A stretch of DNA of 64,000 bases from contig NZ_FMYB01000014.1 in the NCBI RefSeq assembly GCF_900104155.1, positions 30,357 to 94,356 on the forward strand. The letters run 5' to 3'. Both the position numbers and the translations under genes were made by a program. The notes under the pieces were generated by a model. The model saw only the letters and a program-made list of their open reading frames with translations, made no database searches and had not been told where the DNA came from. Source of the stretch: Butyrivibrio sp. INlla16. Its GTDB lineage: Bacteria > Bacillota > Clostridia > Lachnospirales > Lachnospiraceae. Positions 37,464 to 46,968 of this stretch are shown here, in pieces (the first letter of the stretch is position 1; each line of letters begins with the position of its first letter).

Positions 37464-38822
37464 TTATTCAACGTTACTTCTTCTCGACGGCTCGAGGTTC
37501 GCGAACTTGGTGAATTCAGGAAGCCATGCCAGCTCAACCGTACCGATCGGGCCGTTTCTTTGCTTAGCTATAATAATCTCGGAGACACCCTTACGCTCGG
37601 TATCCTTATTGTAGTAATCATCACGATAGATGAACATAACCATATCCGCATCCTGCTCGATCGCGCCGGACTCACGAAGGTCGGACATCATCGGCCTGTG
37701 GTCGGGCCTCTGCTCAACCGCACGGGAAAGCTGTGACAGCGCAACAACAGGCACGTTCAGCTCACGGGCAAGAGCCTTGAGCGCTCTTGAAATCTCGGAT
37801 ACCTCCTGCTGTCTCGACTCGGAGGAACGCTTACCGCTGCCGCTCATCAGCTGCAGGTAGTCGATCATAATAATATGGAGATTATGCTCCATCTTGTATT
37901 TTCTGCACTTCGACTGGAGCTCCTGAATGGAGATACCGGGCGTATCATCGATGATAAGATGCGACCTGCCGATGAGGTCCGCACTCTCGATCAAGTTTTC
38001 CCAGTCCATATCCGTCATGTTACCTGTCCTTATGTGCTGCGAATCAACATGTGATTCCATGGACATCAGACGATTAACCAGCTGCTCCTTCGACATTTCC
38101 AGAGAGAAAACCGCAACAGTTTTATCCTGATGAAAAGCCATATACTGAGCAATATTCAAAACAAACGCAGTCTTACCCATTGAAGGACGGGCTGCGATCA
38201 GAATCAGATCAGAAGGCTGGAAGCCCGCGGTTTTATAATCAAGATCCGTAAAACCTGTTGCAAGACCGGTAACCGTGCCCTGCATCTTACTTGCCATCTC
38301 GATCTTGTTGAGGGCGTTCATAACGATCTCACTGATCGGAACGAACTCGCCGCTGTTTTTAAGCTGCGTGATGCGGAAAATCTCCTTCTCCACATCTGTC
38401 ATGAGATCCGGCAGATCCTTATTCTCGCTGTAACACTCATTTATGATGTCGCCGCAGGAATGAATAAGCTCGCGGAGCTTACTCTTTTCATTGACGATCT
38501 CAGCATAGAACTTCACATTTGCGGAAGTCGGAACCGAGCTCGCCATCCCCAGAATATAGTTCATGTCGTAGACCTGCGGAGGCGCATTCTTTTCCTTCAG
38601 ATGATTCTGCAGCGTCACCCCGTCGACCGGAGTGCCCACCTGGTGCAGCTCAACCATCGCCTCGAAGAGCATCCCCAGCTGCCTGTTGTAAAAATCGTCC
38701 GCTGTGATTATCTCCGACGCGATCTGAATCGCATCCTTATCAATTAGCATGGCGCCCACCACCGACTGCTCAGCCTCGAGGCTGTTCGGCATCGTGCGCT
38801 GAATTACATTTTCTTCGGGCAT
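37464..38822 (-). CDS. dnaB: Replicative DNA helicase DnaB
   Basis: 452 aa. The N-terminal helical domain begins MPNSLEAEQSVVGAML, the RecA-like domain has Walker A ARPSMGKTAFVLN, Walker B IIMIDYLQLM and KRNGPIGTV-type arginine finger region. It unwinds DNA at the replication fork. It follows rplI by one base and completes the gdpP-rplI-dnaB order conserved in Firmicutes. The ATG at 38822 is the first of two candidate starts; a second Met lies at residue 11. Confidence 0.96.
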   Translation of the reverse strand: MPEENVIQRTMPNSLEAEQSVVGAMLIDKDAIQIASEIITADDFYNRQLGMLFEAMVELHQVGTPVDGVTLQNHLKEKNAPPQVYDMNYILGMASSVPTSANVKFYAEIVNEKSKLRELIHSCGDIINECYSENKDLPDLMTDVEKEIFRITQLKNSGEFVPISEIVMNALNKIEMASKMQGTVTGLATGFTDLDYKTAGFQPSDLILIAARPSMGKTAFVLNIAQYMAFHQDKTVAVFSLEMSKEQLVNRLMSMESHVDSQHIRTGNMTDMDWENLIESADLIGRSHLIIDDTPGISIQELQSKCRKYKMEHNLHIIMIDYLQLMSGSGKRSSESRQQEVSEISRALKALARELNVPVVALSQLSRAVEQRPDHRPMMSDLRESGAIEQDADMVMFIYRDDYYNKDTERKGVSEIIIAKQRNGPIGTVELAWLPEFTKFANLEPSRRSNVE

Positions 38823-38823
38823 A

Positions 38824-39270
38824 TCAAGCCTCCGTAACAGAAACTCTGAGTGTTGCGGTGACCTGAGGATGAAGCTTTACAGGAACCTCAGTGGTACCGA
38901 AGTTTCTGATGGGCTCTGAAAGCTGAATCTTTTTCTTATCGATATCAAAACCGCACTGCTTCTTTGCCTCTGTAGCAATTTCCTTCGAAGAAACAGAACC
39001 GAAAACTCTTCCGCCCTCGCCTGCCTTCATTGTAAGATGCACGGTCGCCTTCTCTATCTCCTTCGCATACTCCTGCATCTTCTCAAGAAGAGCCTGCGCA
39101 TCGCGCGCATCCTTCGCCTTATGGTTCTTCAAGTTTGTGAGATTAGCCTTTGTAGCCTCAACTCCAAGCTTTTTAGGTAAAATAAAATTCGAAGCGTAAC
39201 CGTCGCTCACCTTAACGACATCGCCTTTTTTTCCAAGTGATTTAACATCTTCAAGTAAAATTACTTCCAT
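38824..39270 (-). CDS. rplI: 50S ribosomal protein L9
   Basis: 148 aa. MEVILLEDVKSLGKKGDVVKVSDGYA-type N-terminal domain with the signature GYASNFILPK, a long connecting helix and the C-terminal domain. It binds domain V of 23S rRNA and limits ribosome slippage. Confidence 0.97.
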   Translation of the reverse strand: MEVILLEDVKSLGKKGDVVKVSDGYASNFILPKKLGVEATKANLTNLKNHKAKDARDAQALLEKMQEYAKEIEKATVHLTMKAGEGGRVFGSVSSKEIATEAKKQCGFDIDKKKIQLSEPIRNFGTTEVPVKLHPQVTATLRVSVTEA

Positions 39271-39285
39271 AACATCCTCCGCTTT

Positions 39286-41394
39286 TTACATCAACTCCCC
39301 AGCCTCGATCATAATATCGATCTGCCCCTTAATTTTTCCGATCGCCTCGTCGATTCCAATGCCCTCAAACTGGCATCCCGCGGAACTGATATGTCCGCCG
39401 CCGCCGAGCTTCTCCATAATAATCTGAACATTAACCTCGTCAATCGACCTCGCACTGACATATATCTGATTCTGATACTGCGTGAATGTAAAGCTCGCCT
39501 TAACACCCTTGATATTCAAAAGCTCGTTTGCCGCCTGAGCCGCAACGATAGTGGGACTCTGAACCTCATCCGCGCTGCAGACCGAAATCGCATAAGCACC
39601 GCGGTAGATCTCAGCCTGACCGACAGCATCCGCTTTTGCCTTATACTCCGTCGCATCCTCTCTGAAGAGCTTACGAACTCTCGTCACATCCGCGCCGTTT
39701 CTTCTAAGGAAAGCTGCCGCCTCAAAAGTTCTGACACCGGCCTTGTTCATGAAATTATTCGTATCCACAACAATTCCCGAGTACATACTGTCAGCCTCTT
39801 CCGGCCTTATCTTAACAGTCTCGTCTATGTACTGCAGAACCTCGGAAACCATCTCACACGCACTGGACGCATAGGGCTCAACATAGGAAAGCGTCGCATT
39901 TTCCACAACCTCGGCGCCCTGCCTGTGGTGATCGAGCACCACAATCGTCTTACAGAACTTCAGAAGCTCCGGACACTCAGTAATACTCGGCCTGTTGACA
40001 TCCACAACCACCAGAACCACGTTGTTGCCTGCGATATCAATCGCCTGCTGATTACTGATAATCATATCCGACTCGTACTCCGGATTATCTTTGAAAAGAT
40101 CGACCAAAGGCTTCATCGAATTGGTAACGTCGTTCAAAACTATATGGCACCTTCTGTCGAGCGTCTTGGCAATTCTGTAAATGCCGACCGAAGCACCGAA
40201 ACTATCAACGTCACCGAGCCTGTGACCCATAACGATAACAGTATCTTTTCCATTAATAATCTCCTTAAGGGCATGCGCCTTAACTCTCGCCTTAACCCTT
40301 GTAGATTTCTCGACTTTCTGACTCTTACCACCGAAATACATGATCTCGTCCGGAGTTTTCACAACCGCCTGATCACCGCCTCGGCCAAGCGCCACATCAA
40401 TCGCATTCCTAGCAAACTCGTAGTTCTGCGCATAGGACAAACCGTCAATTCCGACACCGATACTGAGCGTAACCGCCATCTCATTACCGATATTAACAGT
40501 CTTAACATCCTCCAGAATATCGAAGCGCACTTCCTTCAGATACTGCGCCGACTTCTTCGGCATTACCACGAAATACTTATCTTTCTCAATTTTCTTCGCA
40601 ATACCATCACAGGTCGCGATATACTTGTTTATCTTTCTATCGATAAGCGCCGTCAGGAGCGACCTTCTGACCTCCTCGACACTCTCAAGAGCCTCATCAT
40701 AGTTATCAATGTAAATCAGCCCCGCTGCCAGACTCTGGGAATCAACCTCATTTATAGCCAGTTTTAACGCAGTCTCATCAAACAGATAAACCGCAACCAG
40801 ATAGCCCTCGTAGCCGTCCGACTCGATGATATCGCTGTTCGCCGCCATCTCATCAAGCGAGATCTTCTTCATCTTCAGCGTGAAATAATTGCCGTCATAC
40901 TCGACATCCTGATGCGTCTCTTCATCGCCCGTGGGGAACTTCTCAGGAGTTATCCCCGGAAAAAGCACGGAAATTGACTTATGAAAACCCTTCTCCTGGT
41001 GCAGCGCCCTCTCAAAGGCAGCATTGGTCCACACAACCTTCCCGGTATCATCCAAAAGCGCATGCGGAAGATCCAGCTCGCGAAGGAGCTTTTTCTGAAT
41101 CTGCCCATACTCCGTGGCGAAACTCACCAGCTCGTTCATTATTATCGGCTTATTATAAAAATCGAGATAAATTACAGCCATCAGATACAGCGCCGCGAAC
41201 GCAGCAACTATAAGCCCTGCCCTGAAATCCACGGTAAACACCGCAATCGTAACAAACGCTAACAGAATCCCCAGATATATGAAAATTCTAAGAAAAGTCT
41301 TGAGCTTTCCCTTTAACCTTATCCTAGTCTTCGGCATAACCGCTTTCTCCATCCCCTTGAAGTTTTTAAACATCCTCCCGGCAAATGAGCCCAC
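39286..41394 (-). CDS. gdpP: Cyclic-di-AMP phosphodiesterase GdpP (YybT-like)
   Basis: 702 aa. Two transmembrane helices lie at about residues 30-80, followed by a PAS-like region, a degenerate GGDEF domain (GRGGDQ in place of the GG-D/E-EF loop) and a DHH-DHHA1 module with GHRLGDVDSFG, VVLDHHRQG, GIVVDTNNF and GGGGHISSAG. It hydrolyses c-di-AMP, controlling osmotic and wall homeostasis. The true start may be a few codons inside (MEKAVMPK or MPKTR). It is 15 bases upstream of rplI. Confidence 0.95.
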   Translation of the reverse strand: MGSFAGRMFKNFKGMEKAVMPKTRIRLKGKLKTFLRIFIYLGILLAFVTIAVFTVDFRAGLIVAAFAALYLMAVIYLDFYNKPIIMNELVSFATEYGQIQKKLLRELDLPHALLDDTGKVVWTNAAFERALHQEKGFHKSISVLFPGITPEKFPTGDEETHQDVEYDGNYFTLKMKKISLDEMAANSDIIESDGYEGYLVAVYLFDETALKLAINEVDSQSLAAGLIYIDNYDEALESVEEVRRSLLTALIDRKINKYIATCDGIAKKIEKDKYFVVMPKKSAQYLKEVRFDILEDVKTVNIGNEMAVTLSIGVGIDGLSYAQNYEFARNAIDVALGRGGDQAVVKTPDEIMYFGGKSQKVEKSTRVKARVKAHALKEIINGKDTVIVMGHRLGDVDSFGASVGIYRIAKTLDRRCHIVLNDVTNSMKPLVDLFKDNPEYESDMIISNQQAIDIAGNNVVLVVVDVNRPSITECPELLKFCKTIVVLDHHRQGAEVVENATLSYVEPYASSACEMVSEVLQYIDETVKIRPEEADSMYSGIVVDTNNFMNKAGVRTFEAAAFLRRNGADVTRVRKLFREDATEYKAKADAVGQAEIYRGAYAISVCSADEVQSPTIVAAQAANELLNIKGVKASFTFTQYQNQIYVSARSIDEVNVQIIMEKLGGGGHISSAGCQFEGIGIDEAIGKIKGQIDIMIEAGELM

Positions 41395-41411
41395 TTATAT
41401 ATCATATAATT

Positions 41412-43007
41412 TTAGCATAAACCTTGAGGAAAAGTCATCTTCTCAATCCTGCACTCATGCTTCTTGGTCTTGGAATTATAATTTATCCCACACAAGACAA
41501 CTTCGCCCTTTATATTTTCAAATACCTTAGGATATTTCCTATCCTTAATCTGCCCAATGGCGCCTTCCGAACTATCATCCATTTTCAACTCTATCAGAAG
41601 CACCGGCAGCATCTCACCCGGACGAGGAATATACACAATATCTGCAAATCCTCTCCCCGAAGGAAGCTCCTCCACCTTAATATAATTATTTGCGCAGCTT
41701 ATATATGCAAACTTAACCACTGACCTCAGCGCCTGCTCATCATTATAAAAAAGCGGCGAAATCCCAAATGTTCCTGCAGAATGTACTTCCTCCAAAGCCT
41801 TGGCAACTGCATCCTCATTTCCATCAATAGTATCCGCAATCAACTGATCAGAATTCCGAATAATTCTGCTTGTAGCCTCATGGTTACCGGTACGAACCAT
41901 ACTGACAAACTCTCGTCTGATCTCCTCGTTAGGAATCCTTGCCTTATCTGTCTTCGAATCATATGCCAGATAGCCCAAATGAATTAGAAGCGAAAGGACA
42001 TCATCACGATTTTGAACAGAAGTCATATCATTCTGGAAAGTAGCTGTGTCTACCGGCATCTCATTTCCACCGATCATCTGGATAATATCAGCCTGTAAAC
42101 CATCCTTATCCAAATTTATATACTCAAGAAGCGCCCCAAAAGTCTCCGTTTTGGACCAATAAGAATCATAAACAGAAGTTCTCACAGCCTGGCATACGGA
42201 ATTAGGATTATAAACATCCCCCACTTTCGGGAAAGAGTAGCCATCATACCACTTCTTCAGCATTGATTTATTGACAGTATAATTAGCCGCCAGATAATCT
42301 ATATCTGCCTTAGTAAACCCGACATATTCAGCAAAAATCGAAGGCTGTATCATGGTATATTCCCTGAAGTCAGAAATAGCGGACTGATGCCCATATTTCT
42401 TTATCGGAAGAATTCCCGTCATGAACGCACCGGCAATTGCACGGTCTGTAACATTTCCATTCTTAAAAATTTCCCGAAGAAAATCGATATATTCCTCCTG
42501 AAGATCAGTCTTTTCCTTATACTCTCTAAAAAGCGCATCCCATTCGTCAATAACAAAGAAAAACTTTTTATTCGATGCATCCGCTACATTAACCAGCAGC
42601 TCCCCCAGAGTATTGCCTTTAGCATCCGGATATACTTCTTCTATCTCATCTATAACTGCATTTCTTACCGCCTTAACAATATTATCAATATTATCCAAGC
42701 CGGAAATGAACCCGGTAATATCAAGATAGATCACCTGATATTTATTCAAATGTTCTTTATAAGAATCCGCCTTAGCTATAACCTTATCATCAAAAAGGCA
42801 TGATGAATCACAAGTCATGTCATAGTATGCACACAGCATCTTAGCTGTATACGACTTACCAAAACGGCGCGGCCTGCTAATAAATGTAAGCTTATCTGAA
42901 GTATTAATCGTGTCGTTGATTTCATCAATAAGACCTGTCTTATCAACATATATTCCGTTTAGTATCTGTTTGAAATTTTCATTTCCAGGATTAAGGAATA
43001 ATCCCAT
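41412..43007 (-). CDS. AAA-ATPase-like/PD-(D/E)XK family protein, paralogue 1
   Basis: 531 aa. The N-terminal ATPase has Walker A SRPRRFGKSYT at about residues 44-54 and Walker B FFFVIDEWDAL near 155; the C-terminus has a PD-(D/E)XK-type motif (FADIVYIPR, then LPVLLIELKMD). These are AAA_ATPase-like plus DUF1703 proteins, abundant in Lachnospiraceae and Bacteroidetes with unknown function, possibly linked to mobile DNA. It lies just upstream of gdpP on the same strand, inserted between core genes and the glycosyltransferases. Confidence 0.85.
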   Translation of the reverse strand: MGLFLNPGNENFKQILNGIYVDKTGLIDEINDTINTSDKLTFISRPRRFGKSYTAKMLCAYYDMTCDSSCLFDDKVIAKADSYKEHLNKYQVIYLDITGFISGLDNIDNIVKAVRNAVIDEIEEVYPDAKGNTLGELLVNVADASNKKFFFVIDEWDALFREYKEKTDLQEEYIDFLREIFKNGNVTDRAIAGAFMTGILPIKKYGHQSAISDFREYTMIQPSIFAEYVGFTKADIDYLAANYTVNKSMLKKWYDGYSFPKVGDVYNPNSVCQAVRTSVYDSYWSKTETFGALLEYINLDKDGLQADIIQMIGGNEMPVDTATFQNDMTSVQNRDDVLSLLIHLGYLAYDSKTDKARIPNEEIRREFVSMVRTGNHEATSRIIRNSDQLIADTIDGNEDAVAKALEEVHSAGTFGISPLFYNDEQALRSVVKFAYISCANNYIKVEELPSGRGFADIVYIPRPGEMLPVLLIELKMDDSSEGAIGQIKDRKYPKVFENIKGEVVLCGINYNSKTKKHECRIEKMTFPQGLC

Positions 43008-43106
43008 TTTATATTTACCCCATTACATTCCTGATTTAGTAAAGAAAAATCGAACACCTCATCTACACTCATTAAGCATACTACATTACCGCCTTCCAAT
43101 AAAGCC

Positions 43107-44096
43107 TCACCCCACCAACCTAAATACTCTCAAAAACCCCCCATCAAGTCTCATTCTCCTCAGCATCACAAACACAAAAACCGCTCTGCGGACGCCTGCT
43201 CTCTCCCCCACAGGACTGTTCCATCCAATAAGGCGATTACCGGTAATCCCCGGCATCTTCCGCTCTAACCAATCAAAAATATCCGTGCGATACTCTAGAA
43301 GCTTCCCCGCAGGCGTCCCCTTCGCCGCATACAGCACATGAAAAATCCCAGTCTTTAGCATAAAATACCTGAACTGCTCGTCCTTCATCCACTCGCCGGC
43401 ACTGTCCATCCCCGCAATCGCATCGAAAAGCCGCAGCACATCTGCCTCCTCGCTGACAGACCTGTGCACCGTATTGGACACCGAACTCTCATTTATAACC
43501 CACTGATATCCCACATACTCCGTATACGACACCTTCCGCGTGTGAGAATAACAAAGCACATTAAAATAAATATCCTCCCCCAGCGGCACCGGCAAGAACT
43601 TAATCCCCTCGCGCACCACAAAATCCCTGCGGTAAATCTTCCCCCAGGGCGTAATATTCATAAACCTGCACCACTCATTATTTACAAGCTCCACATGCTC
43701 GCGAACCTCTCCGCCCGCCGTCACATGCTCATAGCCCGAGATCACGATATCGCTTCCATCCCGCTCAGCAACCTCCAGAAGCCGCTCGATATAATCCTCC
43801 CTGATATGATCATCCTGATCCATGAAAAGAAGATAATCCCCACTCGCTTCTGCGATTCCGCGGTTTCGCGCACCTCCCTGACCGGTATTCTCCTGGGAGA
43901 TAAGCCTGAAGACTATGCCATCACCTTCAAACTCCGCAATCTTCTCACGAATCACTCTTCCCGAATCATCCGTCGAGCCGTCGTCAACAAGCAGCACCTC
44001 CAGCTCCCTGTATGCCTGAGCACCTATCTGCCTGAAAATCTCATCTATGTAATTTGCACCATTATAAACCGGAATTATAATCGAAACTTTCTTCAA
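43107..44096 (-). CDS. GT2-family glycosyltransferase
   Basis: 329 aa. VSIIIPVYNGANYIDEI, VDDGSTDDSG and the metal site LLFMDQDDHI are standard GT2 (GT-A) motifs. The C-terminal half has conserved helical residues of the same kind as the 1320-2375 protein, but the two are not close copies. It probably builds a surface polysaccharide. The GC content is higher than in the flanking ATPase genes. Confidence 0.9.
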   Translation of the reverse strand: MKKVSIIIPVYNGANYIDEIFRQIGAQAYRELEVLLVDDGSTDDSGRVIREKIAEFEGDGIVFRLISQENTGQGGARNRGIAEASGDYLLFMDQDDHIREDYIERLLEVAERDGSDIVISGYEHVTAGGEVREHVELVNNEWCRFMNITPWGKIYRRDFVVREGIKFLPVPLGEDIYFNVLCYSHTRKVSYTEYVGYQWVINESSVSNTVHRSVSEEADVLRLFDAIAGMDSAGEWMKDEQFRYFMLKTGIFHVLYAAKGTPAGKLLEYRTDIFDWLERKMPGITGNRLIGWNSPVGERAGVRRAVFVFVMLRRMRLDGGFLRVFRLVG

Positions 44097-44175
44097 AACG
44101 CCCTATACTCCTTAACGTAACTGATGCCATCCAGCTATCTCTGGCAACTTGCTTCTCTATCACTCGATTTTTCTA

Positions 44176-44485
44176 AAAAGTAAATAGAAGCCTACTTTTT
44201 CTATTTTGGTATACTTTTTTGACTCATTTTACAGGGAATAGGAAAGTAAAAGTAAATAAAACCCGCTTTTTTTCCATTTTGGTATACTTTTTAGGCTGGT
44301 TTTACAAGAATTTGTAGAGCAAAAGTAAATAAGAAGGCGTTTTTAAGATTTTGGTACCCATGATTTGCAAAAACATGGGTACCAAAAGTCCAAAAATGTT
44401 CTCTCATTTACAAACTCTCTCAGAAAAGCCCTAAAAAGTCCCAAAAAGGTATACCAAAATTCCAAAAACGCCTTTTTATTTACCA
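44176..44485. repeat. 72-bp-period palindromic repeat element, copy C
   Basis: Three forward units (44180-44214, 44252-44287, 44325-44358) and two reverse units (44378-44411, 44449-44483), all with 37-bp spacers and a 19-bp centre containing CATG. Orientation is as in copy A. The right-most unit runs into the end of the adjacent glycosyltransferase gene and supplies its stop codon. Confidence 0.85.
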
Positions 44486-45432
44486 ACGGCTCCCCTGCCC
44501 ATCAAGAACATGATCCGCAGCGCGACTTCGCCGCCGGCAGAAGGCCTGAGCCGATGTCCCCAGCACAGCCTCTTAAAATACCTTGCAAAATTCATCCGTC
44601 CCCCGGAGAGCAACAGCCAGCTTCTGCAAACTCGCTTCTCAGAGGGCCTGATCTCCTTCAACGACAGGAAAGTCCTAATCAGCCTGCACTTAAGCAGGAA
44701 CTCATCGCCGAAAATCTCACGCCTTAGCCAATTGGAAATAAGCGTCCCCACGCCATTCCCGTACTCAGTGTAGGTCGCCTCGTGCCGGCGATACTTCGTA
44801 AGATTCCTATCATCGTACAAGATTTTTCCATGGAAATATGCGGTCCAGATGCACAACTCATCATGATACATCGCCTTCCCAACAAGATTCTGACGAAGCA
44901 GCAAATCCCGCAAAGCGTTATTTATCACCATGCAAAAGCCTGATGCGTAGGTATAGAACAAGATATTCATCTCATCAAGCACCGCCACATCACCCAAACA
45001 GTGCCTACTTATCAAGCCAAGCTCCCCGTCGCAGTTATCATAATCATGTATATATAACAACGGCCTACCGTCACCAGCACCCCCATCAGAAGCCACCAGC
45101 CCAGCATCCCCCATCTTCTCCGCCGCGTACTCCAGCTTGTGCTCATCCCACACATCATCCTGATCGCTGAACGCATAGTAATCCGCGCTCTCGCACTTCT
45201 CGAGCACATCCCAGAAACAATCCGGATACCCCAGATGCGAAGCCCCGGACACCACCTTCACCTTCTCTGGGAACCTCTCTGCATACTCATTCACAATCCG
45301 CATAGTAGCGTCCGTCGAGCCATCATCCCGGATATACAGCCGAAAATCCCGGTAAGTCTGCGCCATTATCGAATCCAGCTGCTGCCCTATATACTTTTCA
45401 CCGTTGTAGGTGCACATCAAAACGTTAATCAT
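44476..45432 (-). CDS. GT2-family glycosyltransferase (rhamnosyltransferase-like)
   Basis: 318 aa. MINVLMCTYNGEKYIGQQLDSI, IRDDGSTDATMRI and YYAFSDQDDVWDEHK match the GT2 group of rhamnan/O-antigen transferases. The C-terminus ends GKstop, where the last codons GGT AAA TAA are also the GTAAATA of the repeat unit at 44449-44483, so the gene end may have been reshaped by the repeat. Sugar specificity is inferred only from the family. Confidence 0.88.
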   Translation of the reverse strand: MINVLMCTYNGEKYIGQQLDSIMAQTYRDFRLYIRDDGSTDATMRIVNEYAERFPEKVKVVSGASHLGYPDCFWDVLEKCESADYYAFSDQDDVWDEHKLEYAAEKMGDAGLVASDGGAGDGRPLLYIHDYDNCDGELGLISRHCLGDVAVLDEMNILFYTYASGFCMVINNALRDLLLRQNLVGKAMYHDELCIWTAYFHGKILYDDRNLTKYRRHEATYTEYGNGVGTLISNWLRREIFGDEFLLKCRLIRTFLSLKEIRPSEKRVCRSWLLLSGGRMNFARYFKRLCWGHRLRPSAGGEVALRIMFLMGRGAVGK

Positions 45433-45441
45433 ACCAAATAC

Positions 45442-45932
45442 TTATCTCACAACCTTCTCAAAATCCGCCTTCGGATGCTTACAGATAGGACAGATGAAAT
45501 CATCCGGAAGCTCCTCGCCTACCCACTCATAGCCGCAAATCCTGCAGCGCCACACCGTCTCACCCTTCGGAGTCGTGCCGACCGCCTCGGGCTTTGGCTT
45601 AATATTATTCTGATAATACTCGTAGGTGCAGGACGACGTATCGGACAGCACCTCCATCGCAGTGGGCTCACATATGAAAAGAGTATGCGATCCAAGATCC
45701 ACCGTCTGCTCCACTTTCAGGGAAAAATATGCGTTGGTACCGGTTGTAATATAAGGAACTCCGTTCTCAGCGATCTTATAAGAAATCTTCCCATCAACAA
45801 CCTTCATCTCGCCGGATGCATCCGCAAACTTATCTACGTCCCTTCCCGACTGGAACCCGAAATGCTTGAAAATATCGAAAGTACCATCATTACTGATAAC
45901 AGAGACATTGCCTTTGTGTTCATCTCTGCCAT
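45442..45932 (-). pseudogene. Flavin reductase-rubredoxin fusion, internal deletion and frameshift
   Basis: The natural start is the ATG at 45932 with AAAGGAG seven bases before; it reads MAEMNTKAM, the usual N-terminus of flavin reductase-like/rubredoxin fusions. The rest of the protein is in another frame: VSVISNDGTFDIFKHFGFQ-SGRDVDKF, then a rubredoxin with CRICGY and CPICKHPKADF. About 50-60 residues that normally lie between, the flavin-binding split-barrel strands, are missing. The junction carries GGCAATG, suggesting deletion between short repeats. The frame from 45960 lacks a ribosome site, so the product is unlikely to be made or to bind flavin. Confidence 0.75.
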
Positions 45933-46209
45933 AACAATCTCCTTTCTGCAAACAACTCATCTATACAAAATATTAACACTCACGCCATACTCGTACAATC
46001 AGACACCTATTCATTGATATCACCACCACTTATACAAGGCCTTTCAACTTCTCAAGATACCCTGTCACATTAGCATAAAATGGCAAATCCTGTTGCTACT
46101 TGTCAATAGTTTCTTGTACTTTTTCTTGTGGAAGTGCCTAAAATCCGCGCTAAATGTGGTTTTCTCCAAATCTTTCCATTTCAAGTATCGCCTTGTAATG
46201 CGCTTGCAT

Positions 46210-46242
46210 TTGCTTGCAGTTGCAAGCAATATATGCTATAAT
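46210..46242 (+). promoter_or_regulatory. Promoter with perfect palindromic operator of the toxin-antitoxin pair
   Basis: TTGCAG at 46214 and TATAAT at 46237 with a 17-base spacer. The 20-base palindrome TTGCTTGCAGTTGCAAGCAA (46210-46229) covers the -35 box, placing an antitoxin dimer where polymerase binds. Confidence 0.75.
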
Positions 46243-46275
46243 TTTCTTACAAAGAAATGAAAGGAGCGTGATTTT

Positions 46276-46581
46276 ATGGCAAATACATCCCCTGTTTATG
46301 CTCGTGTCGAAACAGGTCTCAAAGAAAACGCCGAGGGTATCCTTGCTCAGCTTGGGATTTCTCCATCTGAAGCTATCAAGATGCTTTACAGTCAGATTGT
46401 GCTTGTTAAAGGAATGCCTTTCCAGTCAAAGCTTCCAGAGATAAATCACTTTTCTGCTCAGGGCATTACCAAAGCTGAGTTTGATGCAGAGCTTCAAAAA
46501 GGTGTGGATTCCATCAAGAATGGCCGCACCCACTCTGTTGAAGATGTTGATCGCATGCTCGCTGAGGAATTTGGAATATGA
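46276..46581 (+). CDS. RelB/DinJ-family antitoxin
   Basis: 101 aa. The N-terminal VYARVETGLKENAEGILAQL and GISPSEAIKMLYSQI segments are the ribbon-helix-helix DNA-binding domain of RelB/DinJ antitoxins. The acidic C-terminus should wrap the toxin. GAAAGGAG precedes the ATG. It overlaps the toxin gene as ATGA, normal for such pairs, and presumably represses its promoter through the palindrome upstream. Confidence 0.9.
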   Translation: MANTSPVYARVETGLKENAEGILAQLGISPSEAIKMLYSQIVLVKGMPFQSKLPEINHFSAQGITKAEFDAELQKGVDSIKNGRTHSVEDVDRMLAEEFGI

Positions 46582-46907
46582 GCAATTTTTATGTCTGCTA
46601 CTCTGACGAAGCAAAGGACGATCTTCGCAACATATTCATGCATATCGCATATAATCTAGGCTCAAGAGATAATGCAGAAGGTCAGGTGAACAGAATTCGT
46701 GAAGCTATTAAAAAGCTTGATAAGTTCCCTAAAAGAAATTCACCCGTTCCATATGAACCCTGGGCAAGCCTTGGTATGCGACGTTTGAATGTTGACAATT
46801 ACGCTGTTCTCTACCTTGTAGACGAAGATCATGAGCGAGTTGAAATTGTCCGTATCCCTTATGGTGCAAGGGATCTTGATAAATTCTTTGAAGAAGAAAT
46901 GACCTAA
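46578..46907 (+). CDS. RelE/ParE-superfamily toxin
   Basis: 109 aa. FYVCYSDEAKDDLRNIFMHIA, then MRRLNVDNYAVLYLVDED and VEIVRIPYGARDLDKFF show the RelE/ParE fold. The R-x-P-Y-G-A-R-D end matches ParE-like members that block gyrase or RelE-like members that cut mRNA; the sequence does not decide between them. Followed directly by a terminator. Confidence 0.88.
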   Translation: MSNFYVCYSDEAKDDLRNIFMHIAYNLGSRDNAEGQVNRIREAIKKLDKFPKRNSPVPYEPWASLGMRRLNVDNYAVLYLVDEDHERVEIVRIPYGARDLDKFFEEEMT

Positions 46908-46918
46908 TAGGCAAATTA

Positions 46919-46968
46919 TTTTTGCTCCCTAACTATGAAAAAAATGTAGTTAGGGAGCAAAAATCTTT
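46919..46968 (+). terminator. Strong terminator after the toxin-antitoxin operon
   Basis: TTTTTGCTCCCTAACTA pairs exactly with TAGTTAGGGAGCAAAAA across an A-rich loop; a T-rich stretch follows. Confidence 0.85.

Noticed and set aside
39391..40767. 458-codon open frame on the plus strand.
   Set aside because: Exact antisense of gdpP, whose domains are certain; no ribosome site and no recognisable protein.
6176..44485. The 35-bp units with 37-bp spacers looked at first like short CRISPR arrays.
   Set aside because: Units are in both orientations within one element, there are only 4-5 per copy, the spacers resemble each other and there are no cas genes.
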